Under the pieces are notes generated by a model, which did no database searches, was not told the origin of the DNA, and was given only the letters and a program-made list of their open reading frames with translations. A DNA stretch of 64,000 nt from Typhlomys cinereus (lineage: Eukaryota > Chordata > Mammalia > Rodentia > Platacanthomyidae), in the NCBI GenBank assembly GCA_023101885.1, contig JALPQD010000388.1, positions 823,001 through 887,000 of the forward strand, given 5' to 3'. Each line of letters starts with the position of its first letter. Position 1 is the stretch's first letter. Below are positions 55,961 to 64,000 of the stretch, in pieces. Position numbers and translations under genes: made by a program.

Positions 55961-56310
55961 TACAACATTGACATTGTCTGACTTATGTTAAAGTAGGTTT
56001 TCAACTTTGTCTAATACATTTTTTTCATGTTCAAGTGTCATGGTTTGAAATGTGTCCCCCATAGTTTCATTGCTTGGGAAGGTCATAGTACCTTTAGGAG
56101 GTGTAGCCTTGCAGAAGGAAGGCAGTCATGGGAAGGATTTGAAGTGTGTCAGTCTCAACCTACTTCTAGGAGGGGTAAACAGTTGGGAGCCTACCAGTTC
56201 TCAGGCTCCAATAAGTCGACAATGACTTAGTCTACCTCCAGCTTCTGCCAACTATTATGCCTTTTCTGCCATGAAAGAACTGTTTCACGCTCCTGGAACT
56301 ATAAGATGAA

Positions 56311-56327
56311 TAAATATTCCTTTCTCT
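56311..56327. repeat. SINE target site duplication (left)
   Basis: TAAATATTCCTTTCTCT is repeated exactly at 56678-56694. Confidence 0.95.
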
Positions 56328-56677
56328 GGGGCTGGAGAGGTGGCTCAGGGGTTAAGCCTCCGCCTTGCAGGCGGAAGGTCCTGAGTTCGGATCCCAGATC
56401 CCATGTATAGACGCCAGGCGGAAGCGGGGGCGACCTGCGCTTCTGGTCCTGGTAGGGCGGAGCCTGTGAATCCCGGGGCAGAAGGAGGTGGAGGTGTCCA
56501 TGGTGGTTCGCGAATTCGTCTGTGGTTCTACACATACACAGACACACACACACACTCACACATAGACACATATGCACGCGTGCACATACACATGCATATG
56601 CACACAGTTGAATAAATAATTAAAAAAAATTTAAAAAAAAAGGAACCTCCTATCCTAATATGTCAAAAAAAAATTTC
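56328..56677 (+). mobile_element. young tRNA-headed SINE of unnamed family
   Basis: Best-preserved member of the six-copy family. GGGGCTGGAGAGG leads to a good Pol III A box (TGGCTCAGGGG, 56341-56351) and a near-consensus B box (GTTCGGATC, 56395-56403). Next comes a CpG-rich middle (GCGGGGGCGACCTGCGCTTC), then a (CA)n stretch and an A-rich tail. A perfect 17-bp duplication flanks it. CpG retention and the intact duplication mark a recent insertion. Confidence 0.92.
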
Positions 56678-56756
56678 TAAATATTCCTTTCTCTGATTAA
56701 GTTTCTTGACTTTGATGCTTTCTCACAGCAGCACAAAGAATAATCAATACAGAGAT

Positions 56757-56774
56757 TGGTACCAGTAGTGGGGT
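56757..56774 (+). promoter_or_regulatory. primer binding site, tRNA-Leu type
   Basis: TGGTACCAGTAGTGGGGT lies 5 bp after the 5' LTR. It is complementary to the 3' end of tRNA-Leu except at one position, the site used by ERVL/MaLR elements. Confidence 0.8.
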
Positions 56775-57167
56775 GTTGCTGTGTGAGACTAAGAGAATCT
56801 GGTACCAAAAAAGTGAAGTTTGATTGTGAAGCTGAGAGAAGTTAATATCCAGCAGTTTAGCTAATACTATAATGTGGCTAATGTGTTGGGAAAAACATGG
56901 AAAAATTTGGAACTTTGTGCTGGGAAAACTTTTATGTCTTGGAGAAAGAACCAAATGTTTCTTTCTTGTTAGGGCTTGGAAGAGAACAAAGGTGTTAGAG
57001 ATGCAGGAAGTGGAAGCCCAGCTTGTGATGTTCCAGAGGGGAACGAAAAACTGTGTTTTGAATTGAACAGGCAAAAACAGAGCTATGTGTTGGCAGAGTT
57101 TAGTGAGCTTGCCTGAAATTAAATTCAAGTGTTTTGGGACAAGTTTCAAGGCAAAAAAAAAATAATC

Positions 57168-59160
57168 ATTTTTATTTTAAGTTCTTTCTATTTTTTTATT
57201 TTTATTTTTTTTATTTTTATTTTTTTAAATTTTTTAACATTTTTTATTATTATTTCCGCTCATACAAACTTAATAGGTAGACCAGTTCCCTCCCCCCCTC
57301 CCCTCCCCCTGAACCCCCTGCTCCCCTTCCTTCCCTCCCCGTCTCCCAGTGCCTCCCCCACAATTCCCAGAGAGTCCTTTATTGTGTATGCCTAACTCTC
57401 CTCTTGGTCCTCCTCTCCGATGATGTACAAGGACCCAGTCGCATTTCCCTGAACCCTTTCTTGTGTTCCCCTTAAGCATAGGAACACTACTGTGGCTGTC
57501 AATCCCTTGCCTCAAAGGATCTTGGTGCCTTAGCAGATGCTAGACTTTGTGAGGTCAATAGTGTGTTGGACATTGCGCAGGGCATGCAAAGTCCTATTAT
57601 GATTGCTTCAGCCCTAACTAGTGTGGAGAATCTTCAGATCATTGCTCCTCCCATCATTTTGCTCTTACAATCTTACCGCCCCCTCTTCCGCAAGTGTCCC
57701 TGAGCTTCAGGATGGGGAGAGATTAGGCTGGCCTAGTTCCATGTGGTTGATATAGAGTCTCTGAAGTTCTGGATTGTGGTTTGTTGATTTTCTTTTGCAG
57801 TTTTGCTGCTCCTGCAATACCCTTCACTCCATCCTGATGGCACTGTATGTCACCCCCTGGTCAGAGACAAGAAGCTGTTAAACTGGAGTCTTGTTATAAT
57901 AGCACATTCAAGGGTAGATGTAATAAAAGCAGGAAACCTCAGTGAGGGAGGGGTCAGTCACCTATTTGCAAAATGATCATCTTTCATCTGCCAGACTATA
58001 TGCCCTCCCCTTCTGGTGAGATCATACCTCCTCAGTTGTACATGATCAGGAACGAATGTCTGTGAACTTAACCAGGTGTCACATTACTTACTTGCATTCC
58101 TCGGAGGCTGATTTTCTCTGCTGTAACATGGTCCCCTCTCTCCTTGTGTCTGGTGTGGCCCTCCAATCCCATCCCTCCTGTTCACAATCCTTGCAATTAC
58201 TGTATTACATAGGTTTACCTTTGAGTGTCTCAATGTGGGCTGGGTGAGTTAGGTACTAGGAGCCACCTATTAGGTAGTACATACGGCGCTTAACTTTCTG
58301 GGTTTGGGATACTTCACTTAATATAATTGTTTCTAATGACATCCATTTCCCAGCAAATTCCAGTAATTCATCATTTTTGATGGCTGAGTAGTACTCCATT
58401 GTATAGATGTACCACAGTTTCCTTATCCACTCATCAACTGTTGGACATTTGGGTGGATTCCATGACTTTGCTATTGTAAACAGTGCTGCTATGAACATGA
58501 TCGTGCTTGTGCTATCGAGGCGAACCTCTGCTGCATGGGGGGTTATTTCCAAAAGTGGAATAGCAGGGTCATATGGCATTTCAATCTTTAACTTCTTTAA
58601 GAATCTCCAGACAGCTCCCCAGAATGGCTGTATGAGCCTGCATTCCCACCACCAATGTAGAAGAGTTCCCCTCTCTTCACATCCTCTCCAGTGCTTGTTG
58701 TTGTTTCTATTGTGGATTTTTGCCATCCTGACCGGGGTGAGATGATATCTGAGAGAAGTTTTGATTTGCATTTCCCTTATGGCTAAAGAAGTGGAGCATT
58801 TTTTAAGATATTTGTTAGACATTTTAATTTCATCTCTGGTAAAATTTCTTTTAAGTTCCAGGGCCCATTTTTTAATTGGGCCATTGATTTCCTTGGTGTT
58901 TAATTTTCTAAGTTCTTTATGCACTCTGGACAGTAGAGCTCTATCAGATATGTGGTTAGTGAAGATTTTCTCCCATTCTGTGGGTTGCCTTTGAGCTCGT
59001 GTTACAATGTCTTTATCTGAACAGAAGCTCTTTAATTTCACAAGATCCCAACTGTTGAGAGTTGGTAGCAGTGACTGTGCCATTGGATGTCTGTTTAGGA
59101 AATGTTGGCCTAGCCCAATCAGCTCAAGGGAGTTCCCTATCCTTTCAACTATGATTTTTG
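57168..59160 (-). mobile_element. 5'-truncated L1 inside MaLR
   Basis: 2.0 kb of minus-strand L1: ORF2 C-terminus, full 3' UTR with a guanine-rich tract, and a long A-rich 3' tail. The MaLR sequence AAGGCAAAACAATC at 59161-59174 is repeated in altered form at 57148-57167, where the A-run has grown and one base differs. This is best read as a 14-bp target duplication with later expansion. MaLR internal sequence continues without loss on the other side. Confidence 0.88.
58256..59160 (-). pseudogene. L1 ORF2 C-terminal fragment, frame open
   Basis: About 300 codons of ORF2 remain without a shift, from KIIVERIGNSLELIGLGQHF to the terminal LIGGS. The C-terminal zinc-knuckle-like segment reads HWRGCEERGTLLHWWWEC, with H in place of the usual first C. 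The frame extends upstream to a chance start at 59212 in antisense MaLR sequence. Truncated at the 5' end, so it lacks endonuclease and reverse transcriptase. Confidence 0.9.
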
Positions 59161-59174
59161 AAGGCAAAACAATC

Positions 59175-60208
59175 TTGATCGTGCTCTTCTTCAGAGTTAT
59201 GGAAAACAGCAAGAAATCAAGCAGAAATTATCAAAAACTATGAGGTCTAATGAGGAAAAATACAATGACAAACTTAACGAGTTGAACCAAGAAGAAGCAC
59301 ACAGCAAAATATTGTATATTGTTAAACAGAGTAGCTGCATTAAGTGAATCAATGCCTGCTCTCAATTTGGATAAGAGGAGAGATTGCCCTCTGGGAGCAA
59401 ATTCCTTAGGGAAGGACCAACCCATAAGAATGCAAATCCCTTTGAAAGGGAAGAGCTACAAAACTCTTGTTTCTTCGTTGAAGAAACTGACCAAGAGAGA
59501 CAAAGTTTTGCGGGCATGAAGAAATTGAACCAGTTATGAGTCAAGGGGACCAATTTCTAACCCAAGTGCTATAGCAGAATTTGGCAATGTCATCCATGTG
59601 GTTCTGGCTTCAGATGCATCAAAGATGTGAGAGGGATAAGGTGCATCTGTCCTCCAAGGTTTCAGAGAATGCAGAATCCAGGCAGCAAGTGGCGGATAGC
59701 CTGCAGTTTACAGTCCCAAGAAGAGCAGTTTGTGCTGTGGAGTTAAGTTTGTTTTGTCATTGAGAAACAAAGATATTAGAGATGCCAGAGAAACATGAGA
59801 CATCTGCCAAGGGAACTGTATACCTGGGAGGAGCCAGCCCAAGAGATTAATGTGTTCTACAGGCATTTGGAGGGTAGAATTCAAGCCCTTTGGAACTGAG
59901 TTGGGTTCAACAAGAGGCTCACCTGTTGGACATGGAGCTGTAGGATTTGGACTTTGTCCTACTGGTTTTTGGTCTTGCTATGGACTGATCTTTCCTGGTA
60001 TGCCCCATTTTCCCCTTTTTAAAATGGAAATATTTATTCTATGCATTATATGTTGGAAGTATTCAACTTGTATTTTGATTTTACAGGAAACTTTGGACTT
60101 TTAGACTCTATTGGGACTACCGATGTACTCTATGAGAATTTTTAAATTTGTACTTCGTGTGTTTTATATATTGAGATAGCAATGAGCCCATGAGGGTGAG
60201 GATTGGAG
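59175..60208 (+). mobile_element. MaLR internal region, 3' part
   Basis: Matches the internal part at 21208-22138 over most of its length, and the 3' end of MST/THE1-type internal sequence (TTGATTTTACAGGAAACTTT, then TTGGACTTTTAGACTC). It ends in a purine-rich stretch (GAGGGTGAGGATTGGAG, 60192-60208), the likely polypurine tract, directly before the 3' LTR. Confidence 0.8.
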
Positions 60209-60523
60209 TGTCATGGTTTGAAATGTGTCCCCCACAGTCTCTTGTGTTTGAGAAGGTCATGGTACTTTTAGGAGGTAGCATCTTACAGGAGGATGGCATT
60301 CACAGCAGGGGTGGGCTTTGAGATGGGTTAGTCCCATCTTACTTCAAGGGGAGGTCAGCTCTTGCAACTGTCAGTCTAGCAGCTGTCAACCTCCAAGATG
60401 TCTACAGTGACTTAGCCTGCCTCTTGCTTCTGGAATAATAAACTAAATAAATCTCCTTATATCCCATTAAGTTTCTCGACTTTGGGTGTTTCTTTCACAG
60501 CAGCATGAAGAGTATCCAGTACA
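60209..60523 (+). mobile_element. MaLR 3' LTR
   Basis: From TGTCATGGTTTGAAATG to AGTATCCAGTACA, 315 bp, with two AATAAA-type signals near 60437-60450. It differs from the 5' LTR at many positions, so the element is old. Confidence 0.85.
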
Positions 60524-62550
60524 GTAGGGTATTTCCTATTGTATTGTACAATATCATGGTATATCAGATAGTATGATTTCAGTGGGTTTTCAGAGGAAGA
60601 AAGTGAAGATGGATAAGAAATAGGGAGATGGCTGGTCTCCATGGAAATTCCATGACATCATCTAAGATCCTGTCATGGTTAAACTGTGCTATCTTTCTCA
60701 GCGAACTTTCTTGATGGCTGAGGTCACTCCAAAAAGCAGGAAGAATTCTACTGACATGATTTAATAATTTCTGAAAAAGTCCTTCTTTGATTTCTTCAAG
60801 TTTAAAAATTATGACATATTATAGAGCATGACATATGCTTTTTATCTGGAGTCTCCCCCAATTTCTTTTTGGGGAAAAACAAAAATAAGAACTCAGTGTT
60901 GAAAGGTCTCATTCTAATATGAAAAAAGATATATTTGGTGGAAATGGAAGGCTAAACAGAATTTTTTCATACCCTCATATTAAGGAGCAAAGAATTCACG
61001 AAAACTTGATGGATAAGTAAAGTAATTGGCATTCACTTAAATTCTTATGAAATAAAATCAAAATTCAAGATGGAATGAATATTCAAGATTACTGCCAATA
61101 ACAGAATAGAATATGCCCATATGATTTATATTTCTTTTTATCATTAACAAGATAACTAGCAAAGCCCTTTAAAATTCATAGCTAAGATCTCTAAGTCAAG
61201 GATTTTTTTAAAAGACGAATAAGATTTAATGAATCACCTATCAATGTGTGAAATATACTGGCACTTTTGGGATTATCTGGTGGTGATAATGTGTATCTAC
61301 TCTTTTTATTTTTATTTTCTGCTATTGTATTTTAAATTTCGGTGTTTATTATTAATATCTGGAAGTAGCTTAAGTGAAATTTACTTTAAGAGCACAGACT
61401 TGGCATGCAGGCTATGCACCCATCCCTTTGGTATGTCTGGACAAACTCACTTGTGATTTAAATGGTAGTTGTACTTTCCTTGGTTAGAGAATAGACTGAC
61501 ATTGTGTGCTAAGTTCGAGGAACAGCTGCACCAACAAGATTGACTCATTGGGGCTTCTGACTGTTGATATCCCTCTGAAGTTGGGAACGAAAGGGGAACT
61601 TCAGATTGGAAATCTATTCAAAGCTTAAAATACCTGAGTGACATTTTCCTCATTCACTCCTGAATCAACTCCATTTAAGATATTTTGTAAATAGGTTGGA
61701 TATCGTGTATAGCTTCTAGGGAAAACCGAGCAACAACATTATAGTGGGCTTTCATTATTCTTTTTTACCTCTTTTACTGTGATAGAGAAAGAGAGAAGGT
61801 AGCCATTACAATAGTCAAAGGCAGGAAATACTATGTTTTAAACCTTTGGTCCTCACTCCCCAGATGCCTGGATTCTATTCCTGTTCTGCTGCTGCTAAGA
61901 CTGTGATGTTGGGCAGGTTAATTAATCCTTTGATCCTCTAGGCAAAAAGAGGCTGGTAAACTGGCCATTCCTTAGGCTTACATGGCATTGTGTTGGTGGT
62001 ATGGCAGTGAGCATAGATGCCATCCTTAGGGCTTTAATTAACAGTGAAGGGTCAATAGTTGTGAAAGAGAATGCCTGCCATATATCACATGCCGCTAACA
62101 TTAATTTGTTCCATAGTTCAGCTTAAAAGTAAGAAATACTATAGCTTTCTACATCTTTTTATTTTTTAATAGGTGGCATTCATACCTTAGTCACTCTTAC
62201 TAAGTCTTCAAAAGCCTGATGAAATTTCAGTCTTAAAAAGTGGGAGCTGCAAGCCCCTGTGGAGAGCTCTTCAGCTTTCTATATCAAGAGATAAATACAC
62301 AACCTAGAGAGTGAAGAGAGCCACCTTGCTGCACTAGAGCTTGTCAAACATTCTTGAAGTAGCTGTGAAAACTGTAGGTATACAGCCAACATGTTCTTTT
62401 TGATAACTTTAATCTTCATCATGGCTATATTTATTTTAGAAGATGCTTTTTTATTCCTGAAAGATTACTCATTTTAATTTTTCACAAATTCTCAGAGATG
62501 TTGTGATAGCTGTTAATTCCACAAAATTCTGTGGTTAAGAAATTCCTTTT
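60524..62550. other. unique DNA with a MIR relic
   Basis: No gene recognised. Apart from the MIR-like piece at 61865-61960, nothing repetitive is seen. Confidence 0.4.
61865..61960 (+). repeat. MIR relic
   Basis: TGGATTCTATTCCTGTTCTG, CTAAGACTGTGATGTTGGGC and AGGTTAATTAATCCTTTGAT follow the MIR core order. Confidence 0.6.
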
Positions 62551-64000
62551 AGCCATTATGCTATCAGAAAAAGTAGACTTCAAACCAAAAAATCATAAGA
62601 GACACAGATGGATACTATATTTTAGTCACAGGCACAATTCACCAGGAAGACTTCACAATACTGAATATATATGCATCTCCAACGCTGATGGAGGTATCAC
62701 CATACCAAACTTTAATCTATAATACAAATCCATAGTTATAAAAACAGCCTGGTACTGGCTCCAAAATAGACACACAGACCAATAGATAAGGGTTGAAGAC
62801 CCAGATATAAGCTCACACAACTACAGCCATTTGATCTTTGACAAAGGGGCCCAAAAAATCCAATGGAAAAAGAACAGCATCTTCAAGGAACGGTGCTGGC
62901 AAAACTGGATATCCACATGCAGAAGATTAAAAGTGGACCCATACTTGTCACCATGTACAAGAATTAATTCCAAATGGATCAAGGACCTCAATATAAGGCC
63001 AGAGACTATAAAAACCATAGTTGAAAGGGTAGGGAACTCCCTCGAGCTGATTGGACTAGGCCAACAGTTCCTAATCGGAAATCCAATAGCCCAATCAATA
63101 CAACCAACACTCAACAGATGGGATCTTATGAAATTAAAAAACTTCTAATCAGATAACGAGATTATAACTCGAGCACAAAGGCAACCCACAGAATGGGAGG
63201 AAATCTTCACTAACCACATATCTGATAGAGCTCTACTGTCCAGAGTGCACAAAGAACTTAGAAAACTAAACACCAAGGAAACAAATGGCCCAATTAAAAA
63301 ATGGGCCTTGGAACTTAAAAGAAACTTTATCAGGGACAAAATTGAAATGTCTAACAAATATCTTTTTTTAATAACTTTTTTATTATTATTTCCGCTCATA
63401 CAAACTTAATAAATACACCAGTTCCCTCCCTCCCTCCTCCTCCTCCTGGCCCCCCTGCTCCCCCTCGCCTCACCCCTTCCTCCCCATCCCCCAGTGCTTC
63501 CCCCCTAATCCCCAGAGAATCCTTTAATGTGCCTGCCAGACTCTCCTCCTGGCCCTCTTAAAAAATGCTCCGCATCCTTAGCTCCGCATCCTTAGCCATC
63601 AGGGAAATGCAAATCAAAATTTCCTTCAGATATCATCTCACCCTGGTCAGGATGGCAAAAATCCACAATACAAACAACAACAAATGCTGGAGAGGATGTG
63701 GAGAGAGGGGAACTCTCCTACATTGCTGGTGGGAATGCAGGCTCATACAATCACTCTGGCGAGCTGTCTGGAGATTCTTAAAGAAGTTAAAGATTGAAAT
63801 GCCATATGACCCTGCTATTCCATTTCTGGGAATAATCCCCCAGGCAGCAAAAATTCACCTCAATAGCACAAGCATGACCATGTTCATAGCAGCACTGTTT
63901 ACAATAGCAAAGTCATGGAATCAACCCAAATGTCCAACAGTTGACGAGTGGATAAGGAAAATGTGGTATATTTATACAATGGAATACTATTCAGCCATCA
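62551..64000 (+). mobile_element. 5'-truncated L1 with internal deletion, continues past window
   Basis: Begins in the ORF2 endonuclease (GCCATTATGCTATCAGAAAA), jumps at about 62683 from endonuclease to the region after the reverse transcriptase (GATGGAGGTATCACCATACC), and then follows the ORF2 C-terminus to the window end. It is interrupted by a minus-strand L1 3' end at 63362-63559. Confidence 0.88.
62551..64000 (+). pseudogene. L1 ORF2 fragments
   Basis: The endonuclease remnant at 62551-62683 is shifted relative to what follows. The open part at 62831-63148 reads from MIFDKGAQKIQWKKN through LELIGLGQQFL to WDLMKLKNF, where a stop cuts it. After the nested L1 the frame resumes near 63600, with an intact C-terminal [18 protein letters not shown] segment near 63687-63740. 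The reverse transcriptase core is absent because of the deletion. Confidence 0.85.
63362..63559 (-). mobile_element. L1 3' end nested in L1
   Basis: Poly-T, the CCGCTCATACAAACTTAATA terminal motif and the C-rich tract (guanine-rich on L1 strand), about 200 bp in all. Host ORF2 is interrupted between ATATCTT and TTAAAAAATG, a CTT/AA site. Only 2-4 bp of target duplication can be argued. Confidence 0.85.

Larger units (their letters stand above)
56036..56751 (+). mobile_element. MaLR 5' LTR (interrupted by SINE)
   Basis: From TGTCATGGTTTGAAATG to ATAATCAATACA. The SINE and one copy of its duplication account for 367 bp, leaving a ~349-bp LTR, close to the 355 bp of the solo copy at 27873. The poly(A) signal AATAAA at 56309-56314 abuts the SINE insertion site. 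Confidence 0.85.
56036..60523 (+). mobile_element. MaLR retrotransposon with both LTRs, carrying nested SINE and L1
   Basis: The 5' LTR spans 56036-56751 and contains the SINE at 56328. It is followed by a tRNA-Leu-type primer binding site, the internal region in two parts (56757-57147 and 59175-60208) around an L1, and the 3' LTR. MaLR elements encode no protein of their own, and none is visible. The 5' flank TCAAG and the 3' flank GTAGG do not match, so no target duplication is evident. Confidence 0.85.

Noticed and set aside
56328..56403. functional tRNA gene
   Set aside because: A- and B-box-like sequences are present, but the cloverleaf is followed by a SINE body and tail with target duplications, so it is a SINE head.
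58256..59212. 318-codon frame with a new N-terminus from antisense MaLR joined to L1 ORF2
   Set aside because: The first ~18 codons are antisense MaLR sequence and the rest is a truncated ORF2. No promoter is visible, so a functional fusion is unlikely.

Overview
This window reads as nuclear DNA of a rodent, outside any recognisable host gene. The evidence is the repeat content: several LINE-1 (L1) elements with rodent-type 3' ends, B4/RSINE1-like, ID-like and B1-like SINEs, MaLR LTRs of the ORR1/MT type, and MIR relics. Mouse/rat B2 and young B1 copies are absent, and the commonest tRNA-headed SINE (six copies) is not one I can name. A mouse-related rodent other than Mus or Rattus is therefore the best guess, with the family left open. 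I recognise no host exon, tRNA, rRNA or CRISPR array. The only long conserved reading frames are L1 ORF1/ORF2 remnants.

Layout. 1-3580: unique AT-rich DNA with a 181-bp polypyrimidine tract. 3581-4013: solo LTR with a 6-bp target duplication. 4342-10660: nearly full-length minus-strand L1 with an 11-bp target duplication, a CpG-rich promoter containing 1.4 tandem monomers, and ORF1 and ORF2 broken by 1-nt indels. 10672-19700: mostly unique DNA with SINEs and LTR fragments. 19720-23660: one old minus-strand L1 hit by three separate MaLR LTR elements. 24014-25181: two L1 3' ends, the second carrying a short 3' transduction. 27873-28227: solo MaLR LTR with a perfect 5-bp duplication. 29820-38370: an old plus-strand L1 that was internally inverted, interrupted by an LTR-like insert and an inverted LTR pair, and invaded by a younger L1 carrying a ~530-bp 3' transduction. 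38370-56000: unique DNA, SINEs, solo LTRs and microsatellites. 56036-60523: MaLR retrotransposon with both LTRs, carrying a young SINE in its 5' LTR and a 2-kb L1 in its body. 62551-64000: another L1 running off the window and itself hit by an L1 3' end.

Nothing here forms an operon or pathway. What links the parts is retrotransposition: L1 machinery would have mobilised the SINEs and its own truncated copies, and the flanking duplications and nesting give relative ages. The most informative observations are the tandem-monomer L1 promoter, two L1 3' transductions each bounded by target duplications with a poly(A) signal at the right distance, a hairpin recurring in the L1 3' UTR, and the nested MaLR/SINE/L1 composite.
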